From: Trachythela sp. YZ-2020
Lineage: Eukaryota > Cnidaria > Anthozoa > Malacalcyonacea > Clavulariidae
Length of the DNA: 64,000 nt
Assembly: GCA_016169945.1 (NCBI GenBank)
Contig: JADLSH010000279.1
Coordinates: forward strand, 3,410,001-3,474,000
Direction of reading: 5' to 3'
In this document: piece by piece, positions 1-11,094 of the stretch
How the letters are laid out: every line of letters begins with the position of its first letter
Position numbering within the stretch: the stretch's first letter is position 1
The notes under the pieces: model-generated
The model's input: the letters and a program-made list of their open reading frames with translations, nothing else
Told to the model about the DNA's origin: nothing
The model's database searches: none
Program-made: the position numbers and the translations under genes

Positions 1-227
1 ATGGGTTACGTAACGTTATTAAAATTCATAAATTTGAATCCGAAATGAGAATAATTTCAATAGGCAGACAATAGCTTTGCACACAACTCTCATGCAACGG
101 TGGAAACTGAATACGTTTTCGACCAGCAATTTCTAATCGTGTTGTATTTGGCCATTTTTGATCGGAATGATGCAGAAAATGTGTCATTTGACAAGTAAAA
201 GATTGATCAATGTGTCGTACTACTCAC
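1..227. other. 3' intron or flank of the astacin gene; no exon found
   Basis: This stretch follows, on the minus strand, the splice donor that closes the last recognised astacin exon (donor at 226-227). It should therefore be intron, with further 3' exons (typically ShK or CUB domains in such enzymes) beyond the left edge. I see no convincing coding signal in it. Confidence 0.5.
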
Positions 228-3200
228 CATTCGAAGGTCCTGGTGGCTTTGGCGGCATGGTAGTGTCAGGTTTAGGAGGGGTAGGTGGACTTGGTGTCGG
301 GGGACGAGGGGTCGGGGGACGAGGGGTACCTATACATTAAATATTGAGCAAGATTGAAATAAAGAATGTTTTTATCTCAGTAATTTTGCATAATTAGTAT
401 TAAATGTTTACTAAATTGTTTTTTTGTAATGTAATGTATTATCGATTCGTTTAAGTTACTGACACAAATTGCTTTAGTGAATTAAAGGCGAGCGAATATT
501 TTTCAGCTCTCATGCCTCGATCAAACGAGAACAAGAGTTGCATGTGCACAGGTAAAACGTGCAAAAATTCATCAACTCTCATCAAAATTTGAACCAGCTC
601 AAAGTTGATGAAAGCGCACAAGAGTTGGTTCAAACGCGAGCGAAGTGATTATTTATAGTAAAAGTTTTGCGCCAGTAAAAACATTTCCAAATAATTAATC
701 CTACCTTGTTTACAGTTGTACATCATGTTCATTTGCTGAACATCACTTGGACTCAGACCACGTCGTTGACCGAGCGTCACCTTGAAGCAAAAACGACAGA
801 GAAAACACGCATGTTGAACACCACGTCTTATGATAAATATCTATACAAGAGCTTAAAGTCCCGGTCAAACGAGGATGAGTTGATGAGAGTCAATGAGAGT
901 GGCAACGCTCGCTCGCGTTTGACCGCTAACTCTCATCGACTCTCATCAACTCTCATCAACTCTCATCAACTCTCATCAACTCTCATCAACTCTCATCAAC
1001 TCTCATCAGCTCTCATCGACTCTCATCAGCTCTCATCGACTCTCATCAACTCTCATCAACTCTCATCAACTCTCATCAACTCTCATCGACTCTCATCAAC
1101 TCTCATCAACTCTCATCAACTCTCATCAACTCTCATCAACTCTCATCAACTCTCATCAACTCTCATCAGCTCTCATCAGCTCTCATCAACTCTCATCAAC
1201 TCTCATCAACTCTCATCAACTCTCATCAACTCTCATCAGCTCTCATCAGCTCTCATCAACTCTCATCAGTTCTCATCAACTCTCATCAACTCTCATCAAC
1301 TCTCATCAACTCTCATCAACTCTCATCAACTCTCATCAACTCTCATCAACTCTCATCAACTCTCATCAACTCTCATCAGCTCTCATCAGCTCTCATCAAC
1401 TCTCATCAACTCTCATCAGCTCTCATCAGCTCTCATCAACTCTCATCAGCTCTCATCAACTCTCATCAACTCTCATCAACTCTCATCAGCTCTCATCAGC
1501 TCTCATCAGCTCTCATCAACTCTCATCAGCTCTCATCAGCTCTCATCAACTCTCATCAACTCTCATCAACTCTCATCAACTCTCATCAACTCTCATCAAC
1601 TCTCATCAACTCTCATCAACTCTCATCAACTTTCATCAACTCTCATCAACTCTCATCGACTCTCATCGACTCTCATCAACTTTCAGCTGGTTCAACTGAT
1701 TTTGATGCCAGTTGATGAGAGTTTTTGCACGTTTGACCGGTCATGAGAGTTGCAAAGGAATTTTAAACAACTATACTCTATAGTCAGACTAGTGTTTTGC
1801 ACTTTCTATAAGAATTAGTTCAACAAAATAACACGTTATGACTGTGTCTATATATAACAAGAAAAGCTAAGAAGGAAATCTAACACTTTGTTTACCAAAA
1901 TTTTAGAATTATTCTCACGGCTCCGTTTCGCGCGCTAAATTATTTCTGTCGCGACTCTCATGGAACTAACCAACTGAGCTACAGAGTCCAGTTGCTGAGC
2001 ATTAACCGCAAATTCGTGTATATATGATGGAAGTGATGCCAGTATAAGGTATGGGTAAATATCAAGAACTTTTCTCGGCATCTCATTCGATAGGATTAAT
2101 AGTAGAAGGTATTTGTTGATGGCATATTCGAACAGAGGGCCTAAAGTTCCTGGTTAGGTCTAAAAAATGTATATAAATTTTCGTTCGAATATTCCATCTA
2201 CAAGTACCTTTTACTATTAGTTCTATCAAACGAGATGCCGAGAAAAAGTATTGATATTTACCCATACCTTATACTGGCATCACTCCCATCATATATACAC
2301 GAATTTGCGGTTAATGCTCAGCAACTGGACTCTGTAGCTCAGTTGGTTAGAGCGCTGCACTGGAATCGTAGGGCCGCAGTTTCGATTCCTGAGGGCTAAA
2401 GTTGCACTTTTCGCAACTGCTCCTGGTTAGGTCTAGAAAATATAAAAGAGCTTGCTTATTCTAAGATTATTATAGTCTTACCCCTGATTTCTTGGGGACT
2501 ATCGTATCTCTGCCATTATTAGAGAATGCACGTTTTCCATAATGCATGATACTGCCATAGTCGTACGGAACATTCAGCGAATCAATCTGAGTTCTACTGT
2601 ATTTATTGAAGTTGTGACGGTTGCCTGAAATAAAAACAAACATATTTGAAATCAATGCTTTGCTATGCTTGTGTTTTGTTATACGTTTAAATGATTTATT
2701 TTCTTTCGTCTTAACTATATTCTACTTAACTAGTTCCTTCCTTTTCGTTTCGTTCCTTCATTCCTTCTTTCCATCTTTCTGGGTCTTCCCTCCCCCTCCA
2801 TCCCTCCATCCCTCCCAACACAATCACCACAAGAAATGTTATCCCTGCACATATTCATCACGATCTTCCTCTCCCTTCATCACGATCCTCCTCGATCTCC
2901 CCTCCATCACGACCCTCCCCTCTCCACATCATTACCCCCCACCCACCCCACCCACTCACCAGAAGGAATGTTATCCCACATGATGGTCACATATTCATCA
3001 CGATCAGGTCTGGACTGTTCATGCCAAAATCCAAGAGCATGTCCTAGATGGAGACAGAACAAGCTATATTTATTAGGCCTTAACATGGCCATGGAGACAT
3101 GTCCTCGAAGAGATTAAAATAACAATTACATTCATTCATTCATTATGATGTCTTAACCAAAGTAGCGACAAACAAAAGCAAACAAACAAGAAACGAACGG

Positions 3201-6200
3201 CCGCGTTCATATATGAGGTCAAAACGAAGCCAAAAAGGGGGACGAAAATACAAACATAAGATCGGTTCTTTCCCGATTTTTTGAGCAGTGCAATCCTTAC
3301 TCGATGCTGCTAATCTTTTATGCAGTTGCGCATTACAAACTTTGTTGCAATATTCAGCACATGTGAGTATACGTTCCATACACTTGGGGCCGGTTGTACG
3401 AAGACCATTTGGCTTAAACGGTGGACAAACGAAAATCAAATAACGTTTTCAGACATTTTGTGATGACTGAGCTTAAATCTCATGCACTAAATATGTAGTT
3501 GCAAACATAATTGTTCTATTCAAGTTGAAATCTTTGTGCTTCATTGGTTGTTGGATGAATGTATAGACTTGATCGATATTTTCGATTTATCCACCGGCTA
3601 AACGGGCTTCGTACAACCGGCCCCATTACTTTAGTAAGCACACATTCGCGGTCAACTTACCAATCTCATGAACAACGGTACCATGATGCCAGCAGCCTCC
3701 AGCTAAACTGATCTGTTGTTTTCGACCTGTCATACCAACATACGACCAACATCTAGTAACATAATGTTCAGTTTTAGACGATGTTACTCCACGGTGAGTG
3801 GCTCCACATTAAACAAGCTAAAAATTGCTTTACTGCGCTGGGAATCGAAACCCGTGACTATTGGTTTGCTAGTTCAACTGAGCTATGAGGTCAAGTCGGT
3901 TCAAGTAGGTGATATTTCGGAGCTTTGTCTAGTTCCGTCGATATCTGTATACGCTTATGATCCTACCTCTAATGATTGTGGGTTCACATCGAGCAAGCCG
4001 AAAAATAGTTTCACCGAATCCAAAAGTCGCGGATTCGGGTTCCCAGCATCATATAAAAATACTGTGTACAAGCCAATTCGGAGTTTCGACCGCGCAACCA
4101 AATGACGTGTTCTGCGTCGGGATAAAATTGCAGTTCAATCATAACATGTAGCTAAGACTGGAAGAATTAGAATATGCATATCAAAGTATTCAACTGTTCA
4201 ATCATTCGTTTGTGTTTCACATATAGACACAATAGAACTGTCTTCTGTGTAAGCAAAATAAAGAAAGGTTCACTTAAGAGAATAAGTTTTCTAACCTAGC
4301 GAGTCAACCGTGAGAAACTATTTGTTCTTCGAGCAATTTTTGCATATTCAAATGATGATTCAAATGATGCTTTGATATTAAATGGTGTTGGTAGATGGAA
4401 TACTCGAACGGAAACATATATACATTTTTGTAGACCTAGCCAGGAGCAGTAGCGAAAAATGCAACTTAGGTCCTCTGGCAGGAATTGAACTGCGGCCCTG
4501 CGATTCCGGTGCAGCGCTCTAACCAACTGAGCTACAGAGTCCAGTTGCTGAGCGTCAACCGCAAGTTCGGTATATAGGAATGGGAGTGATGCCAGTATAT
4601 GGTGTAATGGTAAATTCAAGATTTTTCTCGGCATCTCGTTCGATAGGATTAATAGATTAATACTTCGATATATGCATATTTTAATTCTTCCAGTCTCAGC
4701 TACATGTTATGATTCAATGCAATTTTATTCCCGAAACTCCGTTTCTGGCTTATTGACATACCCTCCTCCTTTGAAGAACTCCACATATCCAGCCTGGTTA
4801 GTCCTGCGCACGAATTGGATGCAGGTCTTCTGAGACCATTCTCTCATCGCACTGTCGATCACCTGTTTAGCTCTTGAACTGCCGCCTAAAACATAGAGAA
4901 ATGTCATAAGCAATCTGCCGTACACCAACATTACCTCGACTGCGTGAATTTTGTTATACACGAAGGCCTTTTTGGCACCAAACTCATTTTGTTATTCTCA
5001 GGGGCGTAACTAGGGTTACAGCATTAGGGGGTGAACAAATTTTGCCCGACGAAAAAAATAATTAAACGACCCCCCCCGCTCGCCCAAATTTCGCGACACT
5101 ATTATGTTTCGAGACATGAGGAATCACAATAGCTTGTTTATACCCAATTCACAACTTTGGATAACTCACATGCTTAGTTACTATTGTTCCAGTTTGCGAA
5201 AACATTGAATAGAACAAAGGTTACTAAGCATTAGAATGATCTACATGAGTGAATAGCTCTTATACATAATTCTAATGCTTAGTTACCTTTATTCTATTTT
5301 ATGTTTTCGCAAACTAGAACAATAGTAACTATGCATGTGAGTTATCCAAAGTTGTGAATTGGGTAGCAACGACGTAAACAACGTTAGCCAAATTTGTCTA
5401 TTCGCTCAATTTTCCCCTAATTTTTCACAAATTTTCTCAAAATATTACAACAACATTTTTGGGCCTCATTTTTGCCCGACAAATTTGGTAAATTTGCCCG
5501 AAAGTGGCCATTTCTACACATTGGGGGGGTGTCACACCCCCACCCCCCCACCATTTACGCCCCTGGTTCTTCTGCAGGCGTTTCGTTTCGACGACTACTA
5601 GAGTTTAGTTTTGTTGTAGTCTTTCATGATTGGTAGTTTTGAAAAATTAGGGAGCGTTCATTTCCCAAAAAAGATGGCCTCAAGATGGTGGGCCATGTGA
5701 AAATATTGGCAAGGGGGGTGGAGTATGCCAAAAATGATACAATGTTCTGTTGCAAGAATGTCGCCCTGAAACGCCCGAAATGGCCATTCTGGGTTACCAA
5801 AATGACCACACAATTGGGCTCAGCCTTGCCACTGCTGCTTAAATAAATCCTGACACAACTTGAGCAAGTTATTTACAACATAGTTACAGCTTGTTCTATC
5901 TGTTTATAGGTATAACTTGAAAATGTAATTCGCAGTATTAAAAGCCAGGCCATGATCACAAATCTTTTGCTCACAAACACGAGGTTTTGAGATTACATGT
6001 ACTTTGGTACCTTTAGGAGATAAGGTGGAGAGGGGGGGGGGGTCATTATTTAGGGGTGGGTCAATAGATAAAAATCGAGTATGAAGGGGCGGGCCATGTT
6101 AAAGAATTAAAAGGGCTCGCTAAATTCCACCCCCCCCCTCCCAGCCAGATAAAAATTAACGATCCCTTAAGTGATATTACAGGCTTGTTATTTAGTTTTC

Positions 6201-7551
6201 CGAAAACACTGTGGTCACAAACAAAATGAAAGCAATTTAGTGTTCTAAATTTCAGTCGTCTTGCGCTAAAAATGTTCATAAATTAGGTCGGCCGTTTAAT
6301 AGAGATAGGAAACACCAATTAGCCTACAAATAGAAGTGGCCATTTAATAGAGGGTAATCTACGATAAATCATATGGCACGTGTATTTTTGGGACTTTGAC
6401 GTACGACCGTTTAACAGAGGGTGACCGCCTATGGCTGGCAACTGGCCGAAATTTTGAGAAAATTAATAGCCTGCAGTGCAGTTATGCATGTATGGACGGT
6501 TTTAGTAAGTCAAAATTTAAAAATATATTTAAATGAATAGTTACGATTAATTGTAGAGTAAAGACAACACGATTTCTGTTCGAACTGTACTAAGTCTGTT
6601 GATGATATTGTAATCTATATTTTGTAATTTTGTCACTGAAAAGCCCCGTCAGGGGAGTGTCAATGAAGTCAATACGATACAATTAACTAGAGCAAAGATA
6701 ACATACTTAATGAGCCGGCAATGACGTAAGGGAAGACGCCATTGGTCCATCGTCTGCTCTTGGAAGCTCCGAACGTGTTTGCTGGTTCCAAATCTAATCC
6801 ATTTTCGATCGCGTGTTCCTGATCCGGTGTCAGCTTTATATCTCCCTCAAATTCACCTGCGTACTCTAAATAAGGAATAATTTGATTGTCAGTGTAACGG
6901 CCTGATAAAACGACGACGAGAGTTGAGGAGAGTTACCAAGCGAGGGTTTGCATGAAAGTTTCATCAACTCTCATGCCTCGGTCAAACGAGAACAAGAGTT
7001 GCACGAGAGTTGACTGGATATTACCACGCGTACCGGTCAAACGAGTAAATACTCTCATCAACTCTCACTAAATTTCGAACCGGCTCAAAGTTGATGAGAG
7101 TGCGTGAGAATCGATTAGAGTTGGCGGTCAAACGTGAGCGAGAATTGCAATTGTCTTATGACTGATCTCATCCTCGTTTGACCAAGATCTGTATTATAGA
7201 AGTTCGTTTAAAAAATATTAGTTTTTTGTCCGTCCATATTAGAGAGTGATTTTCTCCGAGAGCAAGTGATGTCCACAACAGGCAAGTAGAAAACTACCTG
7301 ATCCAAAAACCAAAACCAAATAATATTACAAATAAATTTAATTAGATTATAATTGGAAAAACGAGTACTGTTGATTACCTTGGGGAAACAAGTACGCTTG
7401 ATATATAAATTTAGTCAAAAAATTATACGAAAAATGTAAACTTTACAAAAGGTGTATTACAATTTACAAAAATATACTCTTTACCTTCAGGCGATGTTGC
7501 GAAAGCAAGACAAACCCCAAAGACGAGAATTATGAATCTTGTCAAAGCCAT
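228..7551 (-). CDS. Astacin-family zinc metalloprotease, eight exons seen, 3' end outside window
   Basis: Secreted zinc endopeptidase of the astacin (M12A) family. Exons on the minus strand: 7485-7551, 6707-6865, 4762-4885, 3661-3752, 2960-3043, 2482-2624, 705-780, 228-329; all junctions are GT-AG and the phases close, giving 282 residues so far. Residues 1-20 are a signal peptide starting [12 protein letters not shown]. The prodomain carries FEGD (28-31), the FxGD motif whose Asp caps the zinc in latent astacins, and a basic site at 60-61 precedes the mature domain. The zinc motif [19 protein letters not shown] (145-163) is split between two exons and intact, as is the Met-turn SIMHY (200-204). 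Cys 97, 118, 137 and 246 match the two family disulfides. A Pro/Thr-rich linker (about 249-282) ends at a phase-1 donor, so a C-terminal domain is expected beyond the window. All catalytic residues are present, so an active enzyme is inferred; the substrate is unknown. Introns are full of MITEs and SINEs. Confidence 0.93.
485..660. repeat. MITE of the GTTGATGAGA family, copy A
   Basis: Short palindromic element. It begins with a CTCATGCCTCGATCAAACGAG-like end, contains CATCAACTCTCATC and its complement around a central AAATTTGAACC core, and ends with CAAACGCGAGCG. Related copies lie near 855-1750, 6945-7190, 9065-9290 and 34730-35030. It sits in an astacin intron. Confidence 0.65.
855..1750. 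repeat. MITE of the GTTGATGAGA family, copy B, with satellite expansion
   Basis: Ends match the family: left end CCCGGTCAAACGAGGATGAG, right end GTTTGACCGGTCATGAGAG. The interior has grown into a decamer array (931-1680), making this copy several times longer than its relatives of 200-300 bp. Confidence 0.7.
931..1680 (+). repeat. Decamer satellite (TCTCATCAAC)n, 75 units
   Basis: Exactly 750 bases with unit TCTCATCAAC and variants TCTCATCAGC and TCTCATCGAC. Its ten-base period leaves an open frame on the plus strand whose product would be a Ser/His/Leu repeat; I treat that frame as a by-product. The unit is the same decamer found once or a few times inside other copies of the host MITE. It lies in the astacin intron between exons at 705-780 and 2482-2624. 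Confidence 0.95.
1955..2445. repeat. tRNA-derived SINE in fold-back (head-to-head) arrangement
   Basis: The right arm, plus strand, has a tRNA-like segment (CTCTGTAGCTCAGTTGGTTA, then a decayed B box) followed by a GTTGCACTTTTCGCAACTGC hairpin and CTGGTTAGGTCTA tail. The left arm is the same sequence inverted but cut inside the tRNA part. Between them lies an inverted pair including CGAGATGCCGAGAAA. The same family recurs near 4340-4650, 29705-30145, 39320-39960 and 54700-55780. Confidence 0.8.
3386..3624. mobile_element. MITE with terminal inverted repeats GGGGCCGGTTGTACGAAG
   Basis: The left end GGGGCCGGTTGTACGAAG and right end CTTCGTACAACCGGCCCC are perfect inverted repeats of 18 bases. 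The element is 239 bp, non-coding and lies in the astacin intron next to the zinc-motif exon. A shorter relative with GGGGCCAGTTGTATAAAA ends is at 36100-36252. Confidence 0.8.
3785..3915 (-). repeat. tRNA-derived SINE fragment
   Basis: The minus strand reads TAGCTCAGTTGAACTAGC (A-box-like) and GGGTTTCGATTCCC (B-box-like) with normal spacing. The acceptor stem is not convincing, so I call it a SINE head rather than a tRNA gene. Confidence 0.55.
4085..4740. repeat. Fold-back element with a SINE nested inside
   Basis: The left arm (about 4090-4255, with AACATGTAGCTAAGACTGG and ATATGCATATCAAAGTATTC) is inverted in the right arm (about 4655-4740). Between them, about 4340-4650, is a minus-strand copy of the tRNA-derived SINE. 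A sister fold-back with the same arms is at 32635-33525. Its right arm ends just 3' of the astacin exon at 4762-4885. Confidence 0.75.
4999..5565. mobile_element. hAT-like MITE with 8-bp target duplication
   Basis: Ends are CAGGGGCGTAAC and the inverted TTACGCCCCTG. The flanks GTTATTCT (4991-4998) and GTTCTTCT (5566-5573) are a 7-of-8 match, as expected of an 8-bp hAT target site. A second palindromic element (about 5130-5400, starting CCCAATTCACAACTTTGG) is nested inside and recurs at about 31500-31770. Non-coding. Confidence 0.75.
5640..6175. repeat. Probable non-autonomous element with imperfect inverted ends
   Basis: The start TTAGGGAGCGTTCATTT and the end AAAAATTAACGATCCCTTAA form an imperfect inverted pair. 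G-runs and their complements lie inside (near 6030 and 6130). No coding capacity was recognised; the boundaries are uncertain. Confidence 0.4.
6945..7190. repeat. MITE of the GTTGATGAGA family, copy C
   Basis: Contains CGGTCAAACGAGAACAAGAG, the central AATTTCGAACCGGCTCAAAG core and the end ATCCTCGTTTGACC. It lies in astacin intron 1 and shows the unexpanded state of the decamer. Confidence 0.7.
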
Positions 7552-8017
7552 GGTTGAAATATGAAAGCTTGAGCCAAAACGCAAAGCTAAATACTTGCGG
7601 CCTGTTTCTTTGAGCTCGCCCGCAACAATCGAGTAGGATTTTCAGCTGTCAGCCATGTTTAAACACAGAACTAACTAATACAGGTCTAGGTGTGTTCAGT
7701 AAGTTAAGACGAAAGCTGGGGAAATATTTGGTTAAGCTGAAATATCATTCGCTTTTTAACAGATCATGTTTTAACGCTATAGTTATATTTTAACCCACGC
7801 ACCTTTCAAATTCACGCGTATACATGACAACAACAGAATATCTTACAAAAATTCATGTTCTATAACTAAGCATTTGTTTGACTCGGAATGGTTGCTGACT
7901 CTTCAACAACAGTCTAGCAAACAACAATTAAGAAATAGAAAACATTTTCCGTGTTTCTATACAGTTTTAGTAGAATCATACTAGTATACTATTGCAAATG
8001 CTGTAATTTAATTGGCT

Positions 8018-8290
8018 ACGCTACTCGCTATCTAATTGTCGATAGATAGCGAGTAGCGAAACAGCCATCTCCTCGGCGCGATTTTTAACGAATTTATTGC
8101 AATAAATTATGAAAAACGTTTTGAAATACTGTTTTCTTGCTGGTTTCTACTAAAACAATTAGATTATTCGCTCTCGATTTCTATGAGATGATAGTTCATT
8201 CGGGCTTTGCCCTCATCAACTATCACCTCATAGAAATCTTGAGCTCATAATCTAATTGTTAAATAGAAACACGCTTCTCGACCAATCAGC
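8018..8290. repeat. Two adjacent hairpins
   Basis: CTACTCGCTATCTAATTG faces CGATAGATAGCGAGTAGCG (about 8030-8060). A second inverted pair runs from about 8150 to 8265, with GATTTCTATGAGATGATAG facing ATCACCTCATAGAAATC. They are likely small MITEs between the astacin start and the DNMT1-like exon. The neighbouring 7552-8017 holds no recognised gene. Confidence 0.5.
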
Positions 8291-8539
8291 ACGCGCGTAC
8301 TATAAATGTTATATTATAATATACTTTAACGCTGCGGTCGCCAGCGGTTCGACCAGGTCTTTATGTAGCCCTACACGAAATGTATAATTTAATCCCAACC
8401 CCAACCCCAACCCTAAACCCAACCCTATATATTTTAAGTCATTTCTGCACAGTACTGCAGTATAGAAAAATTCATTTTGAAAAAGCCAGCCAAGCGTTTT
8501 GAAATTATTCCTTTAGGATTATCATTTCAGATCCGAAAT

Positions 8540-9060
8540 GAATACAATGAACTAGACATGGAAAAAGTGTTCAATGTTCCTCGAATCCTAAATTTGCCTT
8601 TTTCAAATGTTCCTCAAATTCGGCTCAAATGTGATAAAATTATTTTCAATATACACAATTATACACAGAAGAAAGCCAGGAAAGTCCATTGTATAATGAC
8701 TGTCACACTGATAGCTAGAAGACAGATTTCTCAGAGAATATTTCAGCTGAGGAAGTTCTTCAGATGAACTATTGAGGAACAATATTCCTCTCGCTTCTCA
8801 CGAATAGAATCTGGATCTCAATTATATATTGGTCGCAAAATTGCTGAGGAAACAAAACAATGTTCAAATTCTATTAACAGGATATGAAGAACACTTCGCA
8901 ATCCCAAAATAGGCTCAAATATGGCAGATAACTAAATATGATTACTTAAAATCCTCCCTTAATTGCTTAATGTAAGTGTTCCTCAATCGTATTGCTAAGG
9001 CAAGTGTTCCTCAGGATCTAGGATCCCTAGATTCCACCTTTTCCCAGGTCTGCAATGAAT
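8540..9060 (+). repeat. About 500-bp dispersed repeat, plus copy
   Basis: Shares long blocks, including AAAGTGTTCAATGTTCCTCG and AGGCAAGTGTTCCTCAGG, with an inverted copy at about 33985-34485. The similar open frames in both copies follow from sequence identity and are not recognised as protein. GAGGAACA recurs at both ends, suggesting a MITE. Confidence 0.65.
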
Positions 9061-9064
9061 ACCC

Positions 9065-9290
9065 TTAAGCCCCCGTCAAACGAGAACAAGAGTTGCATGA
9101 AAGTTGACTAGATTAATCAACGCGTACCTGTCAAACTGCAAAAATTCTCATCTAACTCTCATCAAAATTTGAACCAGCTCAACGTTAATGAGAGTTGATG
9201 AGAGTTGATGAGAGTGCATGAAAGTTAAGAAGAGTTGGTGGTCAATTAAACGCGAGTGAGAGTTGCAGCTCTTATTCACATTGATTATAC
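9065..9290. repeat. MITE of the GTTGATGAGA family, copy D
   Basis: Begins CCCCCGTCAAACGAGAACAA, has the AAATTTGAACCAGCTCAA core and a short run of GTTGATGAGA decamers, and ends near AACGCGAGTGAGAGTTG. It is intergenic. The stretch 9291-9814 after it shows nothing I can identify. Confidence 0.7.
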
Positions 9291-9814
9291 GTAAAATGAT
9301 TTAATCAAATGGAAAATAACAGTCGTGCAAAGTATAACAGCTGATTAATATACAGCGACCCGCTTTGTGTTGACGGTTGACCGAGTTTAAATCATGCCGA
9401 ATATAATGTCACTACAGGCTAAGGCTGCTTAAACATTGATGTACCTATTGTACAAATATTGTACCAACTAACTTTTCTGCCGGCTTGTCCATGAAAGAAT
9501 TTAGTTGTCTTATAATTAGACTATATATTTAAGAAACAAAAAACAGACACCAAAATGGTAATTCGCCTTACTTCTAGCCTTTTAACAATGCCGGTAAATA
9601 TCGATTGGCTAAATCATATACCTATAACTGCATAAGAATAACTACATTAAAGCCTCTAATATTATATACATATGCAATTTAATATTGCATGTCAAACGGC
9701 GAAAATGCCTTATATATGCACGGCTTTACCCCAATTCCACATAAAAAATAACTATGTCTATGAAACCAATTATGGTTAATAATTATGCCTAATACAAAGC
9801 ATGCCTAAAGCCTC

Positions 9815-10010
9815 TTACAGACGAGCAAGTTTTCTATGACAAGTTTTTATATGACGAGTTATATTTGCTCGTCGTATACGCAACTTTGGCAATTTTTTCT
9901 ATGACAAGTACACTTGTTCAAAAGCTAGCATGCTAGCTTTTGAACAAGTGTACTTGTCATACATAGAAAAAATTGCCAAAGTACAAATTTTGCTCGTCTG
10001 TATGGGTCAA
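9815..10010. mobile_element. MITE with ACAGACGAGCAAG ends around a 62-bp perfect palindrome
   Basis: Outer ends are ACAGACGAGCAAGTTTT and, inverted, AAATTTTGCTCGTCTGT. Inside, 9900-9961 is a perfect palindrome centred on GCTAGCATGCTAGC, and after a short indel the arms extend outward with GGCAATTTTTTCTATG. A related element with ACAGACTAGCACG ends lies at 56750-56975. Non-coding. Confidence 0.75.
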
Positions 10011-10327
10011 CAAGGAAAACTTTAGTATTTTATAGAATTCTAAACGGTGCACAACGGCCAACGAAGGCAACTTACAATTATGTTTACATCACTCTTTAAT
10101 TAAGATTGGCACTTTTTAATTAAGATTTAGAAAAAGTGAGCGGGCTTTTCTGTTTCTTCTATCAGAGACAGAAATTCAGATCGAAGCGGTCTGGCCATTA
10201 AATGGAAAACATCCATAATCACATTTGAGCTGCGTCCTTTGCGATTCAACACCATCCTCTAATGTCACAAGGTTGATATGCCATGGATAAAAGGCTACGG
10301 ATATACGGACACCACAACTATCCCTAC

Positions 10328-10444
10328 CTGTCTATGCTTATCCAGGATGTCCCCAACGAAGCGGTATGTGTCGGGAAAGCCCTGGAAACGAGCACATTCA
10401 CGCACGCTCACAAATCCATTCCTCGAGGGATGTAGGACTCGACC
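10328..10444 (-). pseudogene. Orphan DNMT1-like exon (C5-methyltransferase motif IX)
   Basis: The minus strand reads ...TTTTTCTAG, 39 sense codons, then CAG before GTAGGG, i.e. an exon of phase 0 at both ends. The peptide runs [39 protein letters not shown]. This matches the DNMT1 stretch carrying motif IX (RExxRxQGFPD), just before motif X (GNAVPPP), and as I recall it corresponds to a single exon in animal DNMT1. I found neither the motif X exon downstream (7552-10327) nor the preceding target-recognition exon upstream. The reading frame and splice sites are intact, so it could be a live exon of a gene with very long introns, a captured exon or a young relic. I list it as a pseudogene because no partner is visible. 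Confidence 0.6.
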
Positions 10445-10849
10445 CTAGAAAAATATAGAATTTTTAATAACACTTAAAGGTGATGTAAAGTCCCGATGTA
10501 AACAAACCGGAAACGTCCGTTTGTTTACATTTTAAACACGCCATATTTAAAAAATTATGATGGCGTTCTGGTTCGCTATGCTTTAAATAAATACAGATTC
10601 GAGTTTCTGATTTAGAAGATGTCGAATCTTAGTCGAAACGACGCGAAATTTGGGCATTGTTTACATCGCGGGACCCCCCATAGCACATGCGCAGAGCGGA
10701 CTTTACATGGTCCTTAAATTTCAAACGTTTTTTTCCGTCGATTGTTAACTTCACAAAAGCAGTTTGGAAGGGTATTTGTAGCTTTTCGGTTATTTACCGG
10801 ATTTCACGAATGAACTGTTTAAAACTAATATAATACTGTAATAGATCTA
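10445..10849. other. Intergenic, nothing recognised
   Basis: No exon, RNA gene or clear element was seen. CGTTTGTTTACAT-type segments near 10495-10530 look like low-complexity repeat DNA. Confidence 0.35.
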
Positions 10850-11045
10850 ATATAGTATTGTTCGAGTTTAGGTTTTCCATATAAGGACACCGTAAACCAA
10901 TAAGAGATTGCTCTAACTGGACCTGTAAGAACAGTTTAGAATTGATGGAGTTATCCAGTATTAATATAATGAATTTAGTTTAGGTTTCCTCCTGTAGTAA
11001 TACTGGATCAATAAGGGATTACCCTTACTGGACCTCTAAACAATC
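10850..11045 (+). repeat. Two copies of a ~115-bp repeat
   Basis: Shares AGTTTAGGTTTCCTCCTG, TGGATCAATAAGGGATTA and CAGTTTAGAA with the longer tandem array in the next gene's first intron (12060-12860). An inverted partial copy is near 29190-29240. Confidence 0.65.
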
Positions 11046-11094
11046 TGAAAATAATTTTCGGCTGACTTTCCATATTACCAGCCTGAAATTACGT

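Noticed and set aside
706..1746. 346-codon open frame of Ser-His-Gln-Leu repeats
   Set aside because: It is the decamer satellite read through; a ten-base period with no TAA/TAG/TGA in this frame stays open by chance. It opposes the astacin intron and has no start context or domain.
2335..2410. tRNA gene
   Set aside because: A- and B-box sequences are present here and at 30005, 39830, 55395 and elsewhere. However, the anticodon stem is mismatched, the copies are embedded in a longer repeated unit, and many are truncated, so they are SINE heads.
3686..3710. Acceptor CAGTTTAG as the start of the astacin zinc-motif exon
   Set aside because: Extending upstream to the acceptor at 3753-3754 adds [17 protein letters not shown], which matches the family and fixes the phase with exon 3, so the longer exon is right.
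8477..8767. 96-codon open frame, similar to one at 34261-34461
   Set aside because: The similarity comes from a repeated DNA element; no domain, and the two frames end differently.
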